Notes: generated by a model not told the origin, from the sequence alone. A stretch of 64,000 bases of DNA from Artemisia argyi (GCA_030686995.1 CM060704.1:109684542-109748541); one strand, 5' to 3'; positions 11,649 to 25,590 are shown, numbered from the stretch's first letter. Numbers and translations are program-made.

Positions 11649-14600
11649 ATGGGTAGAACTAGGAGAACAACCACGAACGCCGCACCAGCAAACCCCGAAG
11701 TTATGACCCCGGCTGCAATCCAGCAAGCAATCGCTGACGGCGTTAATGCCGTTTTAGCTGAACAAAACCGTAATAGAGACGGAAATGCACCGGCACCCCG
11801 CTACTGCACATACAAAGACTTCATAGCATGTCAACCCACGTATTTCAAAGGAATTGAAGGAGTGTAGGAATTAGCTCAATGGTTTGAAAGAAGTGAAACT
11901 GTTTTCCAAAGGAGTGGATGCTCGGAAAACAACAAGGTAAGCTTCGCAACGGGAACACTAATGCAAGACGCTCTATCCTGGTGGAACTCTACCGTTCAAA
12001 CACTAGGAGCAGAAGCAGCACATCAGCTTACTTGGATTGAATTCAAGGCTAAAATACTAAAGAAGTATTGTCCCCGTTCCGAACTGCGAAAACTCGAAGA
12101 TGAGTTCCACGCCTTAATAGTGAAAGGAGTTGATTTGAGAAGTTACAACCGGAGATTCCAAGAACTTAGAATACTATGCCCTACCATGGTACCCGATCAT
12201 GAGAAGACATTAGAGAAATATGTCGAAGGACTCCCTAGGAGTATTGAAGGAAATGTCACCTCAGCAAATCCGCCAACCTTGGAAGCAGCAATGGAACTTG
12301 CTCAGAAACTTCTAGATCGAGAAGTGAAATACAATGAACTTAAAAGGAAATTGGACGATAAAAGAACCACTCACCATCACAACAACCAGCAAAGCTACAA
12401 CAGTCATCACCGCAACAACAACCAACGCAACAGTAATCGGAACCACCAACCATATCACAACACTCGAAGCACTCAGCAGCAGAATCAAAGACAAGAAAAA
12501 CCCCGAGTCTACACCGCTACAGAAGGTGTAGGGTACAACGGATAGAAACCCCTGTACCAGCGATGCAAACTTCATCACGAGGGTCGTTGTACCGTCCGAT
12601 GTGACAAATGTCATAAAATCGGTCATCAAACCAGAAACTGTAGGATTCCTGCTACGGGAAGCAACACATTAGCTGTACCACCCACTTGTTTCGGATGCGG
12701 AGAAGTAGGACACATCCGGAGAAACTGCCCAAAAGGAAACGAACCAGCCAACGCCCAAGCTAGGGTATACCTACTCGGAGATGGAAACGAACCCGATGTA
12801 GTCACCGGTACGTTTCTACTAAACCATCATAATGCTAGAGTATTGTTTGATTCGGGCGCCGATAAGAGTTTTATATCAGATATGTTTGCCCCTTTACTTA
12901 ATGTTACCCCCTCTAAGCTAAACACCACCTACGAAGTCGAAATGGCTGACGGGAATTTAATAGACACCAATACCATCATGAAAGATTGCACCCTAACCTT
13001 ATCCGAAAAACCTTTTGCCATTGATCTTATGCCGGTTCAACTTGGTAGTTTCGACGCTATCGTCGGCATGGATTGGCTATCCCACCATCGTGCTAGGATT
13101 CACTGTGACGAAAAGGCCGTCCATATACCACTCAAGGATGAAACACTCATTGTCCAGGGCGACAAAAGCAAACCTCGATATGGAATTATCTCATGTATGC
13201 GAGTAATAAAATACATGAAAGAAGGATGTCAAGTATTTATGGCTCAAGTTACGGAAAGTAAGTCATCCGAAAAGCAGTTTGATGACGTACCTATCGTTAG
13301 GGATTTCCCTGAAGTATTCCCTGAAGAATTACCTGGTATTCCACCAGTACGTCAAGTAGAATTTCAGATTTAACTAGTGCCTGGAGCGGCACCAGTAGCT
13401 AAAGCACCTTATAGGCTAGCGCCATCTGAAATGGAAGAGTTGTCAGAACAACTAAAGGAATTATCGGATAAAGGATTTACTCGACCAAGCTCATCACCTT
13501 GGGGAGCTCCAATTTTGTTCGTTAAGAAGAAGGATGGATCCTTTCGAATGTGCATCGATTACCGGGAGTTGAATAAACTTACGGTAAAGAATCGATATCC
13601 ATTACCTCGAATTGATGATCTGTTTGACCAATTGCAAGGATCAAGTGTGTACTCAAAAATTGATCTGAGATCAGGATATCATCAGCTAAGAGTTCGAGAA
13701 GAAGATATTCTGAAAACGGCATTCAGAACGCGCTATGGTCACTACGAATTTCAAGTAATGCCGTTCGGTCTGACCAATGCACCAGCAGTTTTCATGGATT
13801 TAATGAATCGAGTATGCAAACCTTACTTGGATAAGTTTGTAATAGTATTCATCGACGATATTTTGATCTACTCTCACAACAAAGAAGAACACGCGGGACA
13901 TTTACGAATTATTCTAGAACTGCTCAAGAAGGAAGAATTGTACGCTAAGTTCTCTAAGTGCGACTTTTGGATTCACATCATACAGTTTTTAGGACACATC
14001 ATCGATAGTCAAGGCATTCACGTAGACCCTGCAAAGATTGAGGCTGTTAAAGGTTGGTCATCTCCTACAAACCCCACGGAGATTCGTCAATTTTTAGGTC
14101 ACGCAGGTTACTACCGAAGATTTATAGAAGGATTCTCCAAGATTGCAAAACCTTTGACTAAACTGACCCAAAAGAATGAGAAGTACATCTGGGAAGAAAA
14201 GGAAGAAGCAGCCTTCCAGTTGTTAAAACAAAAGCTTTGTGAAGCTCCAATATTAGCCCTCCCAGAAGGAAACGAGGACTTTATAGTATATTGCGACGCA
14301 TCTTATCATGGACTAGGAGCAGTCTTGATGCAAAGAAGCAAAGTGATAGCTTATGCATCCCGCCAACTGAAGAAACATGAGGAAAACTACACGACTCATG
14401 ACTTGGAGTTAGGAGCTGTAGTGTTTGCGCTCAAGTTATGGAGACACTACTTATATGGCACCAAATGTGCCGTATACACCGACCACAAGAGTCTTCAACA
14501 CATTTTGGATCAGAAGGATTTGAATATGAGGCAACGTCACTGGCTAGAGTTGCTCAGCGATTATGATTGTGAGATCCGTTACCACCAAGGAAAGGCTAAT

Positions 14601-16118
14601 GTAGTACAAGATGCGTTAAGCCGAAAAGAACGATTGAAACCCCTTCGAGTTAGATCACTAGGGATGACTATCCACTCACCCCTTCCATCCCAAATCCTTA
14701 CCGCGCAGAACGAAGCACTTAAAGAAGAAAACCGACCCAAAGAAAAGATTTACGGTATGCCCGAGAATAAGAATGGTTTCGTGAAGAAATCCGACGGAAC
14801 ACTATGTTTCAAGGACAGAAGTTGGATCCCTACGATTGGAGGTATTCGTGAACTCATCATGTATGAGTCCCACAAATCAAAATACTCCATTCATCCAGGT
14901 TCCGACAAGATGTATCAGGATTTAAAGAGACTATATTGGTGGCCAAACATGAAGGCTGACATCGCAGAATATGTCAGTAAATGTTTGACATGTTCAAGGG
15001 TAAAGGCAGAACATCAGAAACCTTCAGGCTTACTTGTACAACCAGAACTTCCTATGTGGAAATGGGAATGAATCACTATGGACTTCATCACCAAACTCCC
15101 AAGAACCTCATCCGGACACGACACAATATGGGTTATTGTGGATCGTCTAACAAAATCCGCACATTTTATACCTATCAAAGAAACCGATGAGATGAATACA
15201 CTTGCTCAGATATATGTGAAGGAAATTGTCACTCCACATGGAGTACCAATTTCGATTATCTCAGATCGAGATAGTCGTTTCACCTCTCACTTTTGGAAGT
15301 CATTACAGAAAGCCTTAGGAACTAAACTAGATATGAGCACAGCATACCACCCTCAAACTGATGGTCAAAGTGAAAGAACTATCCAAACCTTGGAAGATAT
15401 GCTCCGAGCATGCGTTATCGATTTTGGAAAAGGTTGGGATAAGCACTTACCATTAGCAGAGTTTTCATACAACAATAGTTACCACGCTAGTATAAAAGAA
15501 GCACCCTTCGAAGCACTGTATGGTAGAAAGTGCAGATTGCCCGTCTGTTGGGCAGAAGTCGGAGAAAGACAACTTATAGGACCAGACCTTGTTAGGGAAA
15601 CAACCGAGAAAATTGTTAAGATTAAGCAACGATTACAAGCAGCCCGAGACCGACAGAAAAGCTACGCAGACCTAAAAAGGAAACCCATGGAATTTCAAAT
15701 AGGAGACAGAGTCTTATTGAAAGTATCTCCCTGGAAGGGAATGGTACGATTTGGAAAGCATGGAAAGTTGAACCCCAGATACATCGGTCCATTCAAAATC
15801 CTGGAAAGGATAGGACCCGTGGCTTATAGACTAGAACTACCCGAAGAACTTAGTCGGATTCACGACACCTTTCATGTGTCAAACCTTAAGAAGTGTTTAT
15901 CCGATGAATCTCTCGTGATTCCATTAAAAGAGATTCGACTAGATGATAACCTTATCTTTACCGAGGAACCCATTGAAATCATGGATAGAGAAGTCAAACA
16001 ACTAAAACAAAACCGTATCCCTATTGTCAAAGTTCGTTGGGACTCCAAGCGAGGACCGGAATATACCTGGGAGTGCGAGGATCAGATTCGCTCGAAGAAC
16101 CCACATCTCTTCACCTAA
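11649..16118 (+). pseudogene. gag-pol polyprotein of A, int2 (four stops)
   Basis: One frame of 1489 codons from ATG 11649 to TAA 16116, broken by TAG 11865, TAG 12543, TAA 13371 and TGA 15069, with no frameshift. Order: Gag capsid region ('[12 protein letters not shown]...[14 protein letters not shown]'), two CCHC knuckles (12600-12641 and 12687-12728), aspartic protease with DSGA at 12849, RT with FIDD at 13848-13859, RNase H (CDAS at about 14292), integrase zinc region with CLTC at 14982, catalytic D 15081, D 15264 and E 15372, then a GPY-like and chromodomain-like tail to 16118. Two family residues near the RNase H end are changed: '[14 protein letters not shown]' where int1 has HPG and VAD. 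Comparison with int1 shows TGA 15069 came from CGA and TAA 13371 from GAA. Confidence 0.93.
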
Positions 16119-16167
16119 GACACCCTCGACAACTATCTTAGACTACAATTCCGGGACGGAATTCCCT

Positions 16168-16182
16168 GTAAGAGGTAGGTAA
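16168..16182 (+). other. Polypurine tract of element A
   Basis: GTAAGAGGTAGGTAA lies directly before LTR2. The same sequence precedes LTR1 (6778-6792) and LTR3 (25576-25590). Moderately purine-rich, accepted mainly from position. Confidence 0.55.
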
Positions 16183-18446
16183 TGTAACCTCTCGTAAATT
16201 TCCCTTACGATTAGTAAATGCAAACAAATAAATAAAAACGATGTTACGATAAATTAACACCATTTTACGGGTAACAATTTTTTTTTTTTTGATATGGCTT
16301 GATATTGAACCACTACGATAACTGTGATTGACCGTTTACCCAGGAACGATGCTTACACACAACCTAGGTTGCCTATAATTATTGCGAACGATAAATAATT
16401 ATATAACGCGTTTATATTTAATAATACGTTTCGTCTAAATAACGTATACTATTTATATATTCCCCGAACCTACGAAACTTCCCGAGAACGCTCACTAATA
16501 TTTTTGAACTTCGACACGATAATCGAAACACCCCAGGTGGGCCCCCAACACCCTTTGGGCCTCGTAATCCAATACATAACCAAACGGACCAGTTTTATTC
16601 TTTCTTTTGTTTTGGGCCGACACACAAAACCTGAGCCCAGTTACAAGCCCAAACGCACCCCTTTTGTTATTTTAGTTTTGTTTCTGCCAGTCTCGACACT
16701 CCCAAACGCACCCTAGTATTCTACGATTTCTACACATAACGAACCTATTTTATTACACATTACGATTTACCTAGTGCCCAAGATACACATTAGACATAAA
16801 CATTACTCACTCACTTTCGTTTACTACCCTAAAAACGTTCAAAGTAAATCACCAAACGTTCCAAGGAGATAAGACCAAAAACGTGTCAAGACATTCCTTT
16901 CTCACCACCCATGCTCTCCAATCCCATCTAAATGAACAATGTGCAAACATGAAACATCAGGAATGAATAGGGATTTACTTACACAAGATCTAGCCATGTA
17001 AACAATCGATTGGGCATTGTTTGTGGCAATACTATTCGCCCTCACATGCTACACCAACACTTGTGAGCCTACCTTGTTTCTACTCTTCAAAAACTGCCCA
17101 TATAAGACCTCCCATGCAACCTTGGACGTTACATGCACTTAAACACACCACTACACATAAAATACCAACGAGAAGAAGTAATGGAGGGACGAACGGATTG
17201 CTAGGAGAACCACATCTCACAATGAACCTAGGACGTCAAGCAAAGTACCTCTTGGACCATTGGAACAACGTGAAGTGAACCACGGAGCTGTTGAACCATC
17301 ACACGAACCATACACTCGTTTTACACCACCTTTTCTAGGTGAGGTGAGACCACGAACTTTTCTTTCTATTTTTATATATACGTATGAGTATACTATGCAC
17401 AATCACTTGGAACCTATAAATCGTAAATCTTAAAAACAACGTATACATTTTATGTGTTATACTATTTCTTAGTTATGGCATTAACGAGTATCTATAATAA
17501 TATTGAACTTATATTAACGAATACATACTAAAAATCACACGTTTCTAAGTTGTAGTGAACCTATACGATTTCTACTAAAACACTTAGTTTATTTTCAAAC
17601 TTTATAATGTTTACATATTGAGTTTTGGCCTACACTTTGGCCTCGCCATTCTAAATTTCAACACACGACCCATTAATATTTTTGTACGATCTATTAGCCT
17701 AGCTTGTAAAGAAACGAGAATGATAAATAATACAACTTAACAATACCGTTTGATCACCTAACGAGACTTAAAGCAAATCGCTATTAGAACCAGTTTTCAG
17801 AAACATTAAAAACCTTACGTGGGCCAAAAAGCCCAAAAAGCTTATTTTAGCTTATTACGATAAGCTAGGAGTATAAGCTATTTTGAAACGTTTTTATAAC
17901 TTAAAATGATGGATTTCGACTAACCTAGTGTTCCCCCAAACCTCTTGGATCATAAAATCTTAACGGGCCCTTATTTTGGCTCGTTAAGCCCACTAAATAA
18001 AATAAGCTAATGAAAAGCTAATAAGCTGTGAAAATAAGCTTTTCTAAACATTCTGAGCTTAATGAAATAATAAAAATGCTAAGTTTTGAATTTGGTAAAG
18101 TTTGGACTATTTTTGCAAATGTTCGAAGGTTAGGGACTAGAATTACCAAAATTGTAAACTTGGGTGAAAAGTATAAAAACTGTTTTTCTAAAGGGTATAA
18201 ACTGTAAATATTGAAACTTAGGGATAATGAATGTAAATATTTGATATTTGGACTAAAAATGTAAATATATATAACTTTTGGACTAACGACCTAAATGTTT
18301 TCCGTTAAGGGTAAAAAGTGTAAAATTGAGAAACATGAAGGATTGTATAGTAATATTGATGTTAATAAAAACTTTATATATATTTATACTTATATATATA
18401 TATATATTTGAATATATATTAAAACGATAAATAATAAAACGTAACT

Positions 18447-18514
<68 letters not shown>

Positions 18515-19446
18515 CGAATAAAACAATACGTAACCATTATTTATTTTTATACGACGTAACACATCACGTATGCACTTTATCGATTTCTTATAATTAATAA
18601 TAAACGTTCGCAATAAAACGAGACTTAAGAACTGAAACGTGCCATATCTTTTAGGTTGTGTGTGAAGCCGTTGCCTTGCATCGTTGAGATTACAATTGTT
18701 CTACTATCCTACTAAGGTGAGTTCATAGCCCACACTTAACTGATTTCTGTGGGGGGGATACATGCTCAAAAACCGAACACAAGTCTTTTCCTGATCTTAT
18801 TATTGCTTAAGTAGCTATTGCCAAAAGTCCCTCGATCATGAACCTTAATCACTTGAAAAGTGAACGTAAATAATTGTGAATAGATCTATTAGGGATTGAC
18901 AATCCCCATTTGGTTGCTAGAGGAAAGTCACCAAATGCACGTCATTTGAATATAATAGGTTACTGGCAAATACCTATCTTGGGGGCTATATATTTTACAT
19001 CATTATTATGAAAATATTGATGTCTGTTGAATCGTTGAGTGTCATGAGCTTAATGCAAAAATGAATGTGATTTCTAACTTGTTTATTTGTATCGATATTA
19101 CAATAAACATCTATCTCTTGTGTTCAAACTCTTAGATATAAACCTATGAATTTCACTCAACTTTTGTTGACTTTTAGCATGTTTATCTCAGGTAACTAAA
19201 TGGGATGGATGGCAACGGCACGAAGTGGGCAAATAAAGAAACGTTTATTTCTCTTTAAATAAAACTTGTTGTTAAATAACGAATTCTCTTGGAATTATGA
19301 ATATTTGGTATTTTAAATAAAACTTAAAACGATCACTTGAATCGTTTTCTATAATTGTGACGAAAGATCCACAATATAATACCCCAAAAGTCTTCCGCTG
19401 ACATTTTAAGTCTTCCGCTGTATTGATCGATTTTGGGGGTGTTATA
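16183..19446 (+). repeat. LTR2 of array A, recombinant (3264 bp)
   Basis: Shared by int2 and int3. Up to about 18346 it carries the variants of LTR3 against LTR1 (for example C at 16544, A at 17177, T at 18346). From 18530 on it carries those of LTR1 against LTR3 (G at 18530, G at 18834, an uninterrupted run of seven G where LTR3 has a T). A few variants are private to LTR2, for instance 'gatgtta' near 18360. The switch interval contains the (TA)31 tract. Confidence 0.92.
18450..18511 (+). repeat. (TA)31 tract in LTR2
   Basis: Uninterrupted 62-bp TA run inside the interval where LTR2 switches from LTR3-type to LTR1-type sequence. Confidence 0.95.
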
Positions 19447-19449
19447 GAT

Positions 19450-19462
19450 TGGCATCAGAGCT
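19450..19462 (+). other. Primer binding site, int3
   Basis: TGGCATCAGAGCT, identical to the int2 site and 9408 bp from it. Confidence 0.75.
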
Positions 19463-19667
19463 ACGGTTATAGTGAACCAAGTGTTTTTGGGAACATTGGA
19501 CTATAACTACACTTTAAACGGGACAAAATTTTCATAAAATACCATCCTACGCCCTTCGTGCCTACGCATCCCAGTAATTGGTAAAAAGTATTATTTACCT
19601 TTATAGCATTTTTAAATTGGTTATAATTATGCTTACATTTACTAATTGGGAAATTTATTACAGTATC

Positions 19668-20720
19668 ATGTCTTCGAACACCCACCCTATCAGCTTGTCC
19701 TCAAACTCAGGAACTGAAGATGTTACTTCAGCCTATGCTACCTCACCTATGCCTATGTCTCCTGCTACCGACAGATACATGCAAAGCCAGCAATTTCTGC
19801 CAGCATCTGACACAGAGGCTTCTCCTCTGGCAACATCTGGTCCGATTCGCCGATCTAGGCAAATTAGACAACTTCAACCGTATGAAGCAAGTACTGCTGT
19901 ACCAGCACCAGCTCTTGCCATACCACCTGAATCAGTTGTGCCATCACCACCTGCACCACCAGTAATACCACCAGTACCAACTATCTTCTACAGCCAAACT
20001 ACTACTGTGCCACTAACACCATCACCTATAGTATCACCTCCACTAGCATCACCACCAGCACCTTACCGAAGTGTCCCTCTAACACCTCACCGAAAGATTT
20101 ACCCAATCCGCCCAACCGCCTCAGAATCTAGTATTCACCGTAGTCGCCGAAGGACCCACAAACGGGCAGATGCTCGTAAATGGTCTTTCTTATTGCCCAT
20201 TATGTGATATTGGAGATCTCAAGAAGGAACACCAACAACAAGGGAACTTGGGGAAAGTTCTTACTCTACCTCCCGAATACTGCCAGTCACTGGGGAACCC
20301 ATACACCATACCATACCATTGTTAGCTGCAAGAATGGTTCGCCACGAAGACCGACTTGATTCCATCGCTAGTATACTCAACAAGATTTCACAGGAACTTC
20401 TAGAAACCTTTGAAGATGACATGAACAGTCTCATAATTGGTCATCTTGCAGTAGAGGATAAGGTCGAAAAGTTGGATTCTCTATTTTGGGAATCAATGGA
20501 ATTCATAGGAGCTCTTTGTGGGGCTAACACTTCAACCGAAATAGCATTGGGGACTTTAGACCGAGAAATTGAAAGGATCAATACTGAAAACCTACGCCTT
20601 AGGCAAGCCCTGCTAGAAGCTCGAGAAAGGGAGAGAGCTCGAGATCAAACCATGGAAACCATGTCCACTGCCATTCAAGAACTCCAAAACCGCCTAGACA
20701 AGGCCTTAGGAAAACCATGA
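19668..20720 (+). pseudogene. Pre-gag frame of A, int3 (one stop)
   Basis: Duplicate of the frame at 10260. The TGA at 20205-20207 is the same stop as in int2, so it predates the duplication. One visible coding difference is C10980 against T20388, which turns a Pro into a Ser in the coiled-coil half. The upstream acceptor-like TTACAG is kept; a C-to-T difference at 19647 lies just upstream of it. Layout and composition are as for the int2 copy: Pro/Ser/Thr-rich first half, coiled-coil second half, no recognisable enzyme motif. The 336 bp between this frame and gag hold no evident gene. Confidence 0.7.
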
Positions 20721-21056
20721 GACCACCACCTTGTTAAGAAAAATCAATGTCCTACAGATAAGAATATCTTGTCGTGTTTTGTAAACATTTGCACAAGTAC
20801 AAATAAGTGTTGTAACACCGTGACATTGATTTATGGAAGTTTATTTTATCTTTATTTACGTTGCATTATATCGTAATATATTGGTTCATACAGGTCAAAC
20901 TTATTCGTTATGTATGTCATCCCAACATACGAAAACGTACGATGATCGAATCATTGTAACTACGACCTATATTTAACTATTCATTACTCGATATGTATTT
21001 TCAACGTGATAAGATTATTATAAATGTTCTAATAATATACCTTCTTTTATAGCAAT

Positions 21057-24000
21057 ATGGGTAGAACTAGGAGAACAACCACGAACGCCGCACCAGCAAA
21101 CCCCGAAGTTATGACCCCGGCTGCAATCCAGCAAGCAATCGCTGACGGCGTTAATGCCGTTTTAGCTGAACAAAACCGTAATAGAGACGGAAATGCACCG
21201 GCACCCCGCTACTGCACATACAAAGACTTCATAGCATGTCAACCCACGTATTTCAAAGGAATTGAAGGAGTGTAGGAATTAGCTCAATGGTTTGAAAGAA
21301 GTGAAACTGTTTTCCAAAGGAGTGGATGCTCGGAAAACAACAAGGTAAGCTTCGCAACGGGAACACTAATGCAAGACGCTCTATCCTGGTGGAACTCTAC
21401 CGTTCAAACACTAGGAGCAGAAGCAGCACATCAGCTTACTTGGATTGAATTCAAGGCTAAAATACTAAAGAAGTATTGTCCCCGTTCCGAACTGCGAAAA
21501 CTCGAAGATGAGTTCCACGCCTTAATAGTGAAAGGAGTTGATTTGAGAAGTTACAACCGGAGATTCCAAGAACTTAGAATACTATGCCCTACCATGGTAC
21601 CCGATCATGAGAAGACATTAGAGAAATATGTCGAAGGACTCCCTAGGAGTATTGAAGGAAATGTCACCTCAGCAAATCCGCCAACCTTGGAAGCAGCAAT
21701 GGAACTTGCTCAGAAACTTCTAGATCGAGAAGTGAAATACAATGAACTTAAAAGGAAGTTGGACGATAAAAGAACCACTCACCATCACAACAACCAGCAA
21801 AGCTACAACAGTCATCACCGCAACAACAACCAACGCAACAGTAATCGGAACCACCAACCATATCACAACACTCGAAGCACTCAGCAGCAGAATCAAAGAC
21901 AAGAAAAACCCCGAGTCTACACCGCTACAGAAGGTGTAGGGTACAACGGATAGAAACCCCTGTACCAGCGATGCAAACTTCATCACGAGGGTCGTTGTAC
22001 CGTCCGATGTGACAAATGTCATAAAATCGGTCATCAAACCAGAAACTGTAGGATTCCTGCTACGGGAAGCAACACATTAGCTGTACCACCCACTTGTTTC
22101 GGATGCGGAGAAGTAGGACACATCCGGAGAAACTGCCCAAAAGGAAACGAACCAGCCAACGCCCAAGCTAGGGTATACCTACTCGGAGATGGAAACGAAC
22201 CCGATGTAGTCACCGGTACGTTTCTACTAAACCATCATAATGCTAGAGTATTGTTTGATTCGGGCGCCGATAAGAGTTTTATATCAGATATGTTTGCCCC
22301 TTTACTTAATGTTACCCCCTCTAAGCTAAACACCACCTACGAAGTCGAAATGGCTGACGGGAATTTAATAGACACCAATACCATCATGAAAGATTGCACC
22401 CTAACCTTATCCGAAAAACCTTTTGCCATTGATCTTATGCCGGTTCAACTTGGTAGTTTCGACGCTATCGTCGGCATGGATTGGCTATCCCACCATCGTG
22501 CTAGGATTCACTGTGACGAAAAGGCCGTCCATATACCACTCAAGGATGAAACACTCATTGTCCAGGGCGACAAAAGCAAACCTCGATATGGAATTATCTC
22601 ATGTATGCGAGTAATAAAATACATGAAAGAAGGATGTCAAGTATTTATGGCTCAAGTTACGGAAAGTAAGTCATCCGAAAAGCAGTTTGATGACGTACCT
22701 ATCGTTAGGGATTTCCCTGAAGTATTCCCTGAAGAATTACCTGGTATTCCACCAGTACGTCAAGTAGAATTTCAGATTTAACTAGTGCCTGGAGCGGCAC
22801 CAGTAGCTAAAGCACCTTATAGGCTAGCGCCATCTGAAATGGAAGAGTTGTCAGAACAACTAAAGGAATTATCGGATAAAGGATTTACTCGACCAAGCTC
22901 ATCACCTTGGGGAGCTCCAATTTTGTTCGTTAAGAAGAAGGATGGATCCTTTCGAATGTGCATCGATTACCGGGAGTTGAATAAACTTACGGTAAAGAAT
23001 CGATATCCATTACCTCGAATTGATGATCTGTTTGACCAATTGCAAGGATCAAGTGTGTACTCAAAAATTGATCTGAGATCAGGATATCATCAGCTAAGAG
23101 TTCGAGAAGAAGATATTCTGAAAACGGCATTCAGAACGCGCTATGGTCACTACGAATTTCAAGTAATGCCGTTCGGTCTGACCAATGCACCAGCAGTTTT
23201 CATGGATTTAATGAATCGAGTATGCAAACCTTACTTGGATAAGTTTGTAATAGTATTCATCGACGATATTTTGATCTACTCTCACAACAAAGAAGAACAC
23301 GCGGGACATTTACGAATTATTCTAGAACTGCTCAAGAAGGAAGAATTGTACGCTAAGTTCTCTAAGTGCGACTTTTGGATTCACATCATACAGTTTTTAG
23401 GACACATCATCGATAGTCAAGGCATTCACGTAGACCCTGCAAAGATTGAGGCTGTTAAAGGTTGGTCATCTCCTACAAACCCCACGGAGATTCGTCAATT
23501 TTTAGGTCACGCAGGTTACTACCGAAGATTTATAGAAGGATTCTCCAAGATTGCAAAACCTTTGACTAAACTGACCCAAAAGAATGAGAAGTACATCTGG
23601 GAAGAAAAGGAAGAAGCAGCCTTCCAGTTGTTAAAACAAAAGCTTTGTGAAGCTCCAATATTAGCCCTCCCAGAAGGAAACGAGGACTTTATAGTATATT
23701 GCGACGCATCTTATCATGGACTAGGAGCAGTCTTGATGCAAAGAAGCAAAGTGATAGCTTATGCATCCCGCCAACTGAAGAAACATGAGGAAAACTACAC
23801 GACTCATGACTTGGAGTTAGGAGCTGTAGTGTTTGCGCTCAAGTTATGGAGACACTACTTATATGGCACCAAATGTGCCGTATACACCGACCACAAGAGT
23901 CTTCAACACATTTTGGATCAGAAGGATTTGAATATGAGGCAACGTCACTGGCTAGAGTTGCTCAGCGATTATGATTGTGAGATCCGTTACCACCAAGGAA

Positions 24001-25526
24001 AGGCTAATGTAGTACAAGATGCGTTAAGCCGAAAAGAACGATTGAAACCCCTTCGAGTTAGATCACTAGGGATGACTATCCACTCACCCCTTCCATCCCA
24101 AATCCTTACCGCGCAGAACGAAGCACTTAAAGAAGAAAACCGACCCAAAGAAAAGATTTACGGTATGCCCGAGAATAAGAATGGTTTCGTGAAGAAATCC
24201 GACGGAACACTATGTTTCAAGGACAGAAGTTGGATCCCTACGATTGGAGGTATTCGTGAACTCATCATGTATGAGTCCCACAAATCAAAATACTCCATTC
24301 ATCCAGGTTCCGACAAGATGTATCAGGATTTAAAGAGACTATATTGGTGGCCAAACATGAAGGCTGACATCGCAGAATATGTCAGTAAATGTTTGACATG
24401 TTCAAGGGTAAAGGCAGAACATCAGAAACCTTCAGGCTTACTTGTACAACCAGAACTTCCTATGTGGAAATGGGAATGAATCACTATGGACTTCATCACC
24501 AAACTCCCAAGAACCTCATCCGGACACGACACAATATGGGTTATTGTGGATCGTCTAACAAAATCCGCACATTTTATACCTATCAAAGAAACCGATGAGA
24601 TGAATACACTTGCTCAGATATATGTGAAGGAAATTGTCACTCCACATGGAGTACCAATTTCGATTATCTCAGATCGAGATAGTCGTTTCACCTCTCACTT
24701 TTGGAAGTCATTACAGAAAGCCTTAGGAACTAAACTAGATATGAGCACAGCATACCACCCTCAAACTGATGGTCAAAGTGAAAGAACTATCCAAACCTTG
24801 GAAGATATGCTCCGAGCATGCGTTATCGATTTTGGAAAAGGTTGGGATAAGCACTTACCATTAGCAGAGTTTTCATACAACAATAGTTACCACGCTAGTA
24901 TAAAAGAAGCACCCTTCGAAGCACTGTATGGTAGAAAGTGCAGATTGCCCGTCTGTTGGGCAGAAGTCGGAGAAAGACAACTTATAGGACCAGACCTTGT
25001 TAGGGAAACAACCGAGAAAATTGTTAAGATTAAGCAACGATTACAAGCAGCCCGAGACCGACAGAAAAGCTACGCAGACCTAAAAAGGAAACCCATGGAA
25101 TTTCAAATAGGAGACAGAGTCTTATTGAAAGTATCTCCCTGGAAGGGAATGGTACGATTTGGAAAGCATGGAAAGTTGAACCCCAGATACATCGGTCCAT
25201 TCAAAATCCTGGAAAGGATAGGACCCGTGGCTTATAGACTAGAACTACCCGAAGAACTTAGTCGGATTCACGACACCTTTCATGTGTCAAACCTTAAGAA
25301 GTGTTTATCCGATGAATCTCTCGTGATTCCATTAAAAGAGATTCGACTATATGATAACCTTATCTTTACCGAGGAACCCATTGAAATCATGGATAGAGAA
25401 GTCAAACAACTAAAACAAAACCGTATCCCTATTGTCAAAGTTCGTTGGGACTCCAAGCGAGGACCGGAATATACCTGGGAGTGCGAGGATCAGATTCGCT
25501 CGAAGAACCCACATCTCTTCACCTAA
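21057..25526 (+). pseudogene. gag-pol polyprotein of A, int3 (four stops)
   Basis: Near-identical duplicate of the int2 gag-pol, same length (1489 codons). The stops at 21273 (TAG), 21951 (TAG), 22779 (TAA) and 24477 (TGA) are at the same codons as in int2. All domains are present in the same order: Gag, two CCHC knuckles, protease DSGA, RT FIDD, RNase H, integrase D-D-E, chromodomain-like tail. By eye I found only two substitutions relative to int2 inside gag-pol: A12350 to G21758 (silent) and G15942 to T25350 (Asp to Tyr near the integrase tail). Sharing every stop means this copy arose by DNA duplication of an already dead element, not by retrotransposition of an active one. Confidence 0.93.
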
Positions 25527-25590
25527 GACACCCTCGACAACTATCTTAGACTACAATTCCGGGACGGAATTCCCTGTAAGAGGTAGGTAA

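Noticed and set aside
12312..12629. Minus-strand 105-codon frame opposite gag of A (also 21720-22037)
   Set aside because: Antisense shadow of the Asn/His-rich Gag linker; hydrophobic residues follow from the complementary codons.
18283..18537. Tyr/Ile repeat frames over the TA tracts (also 27781-27963)
   Set aside because: Translation of (TA)n microsatellites, not genes.
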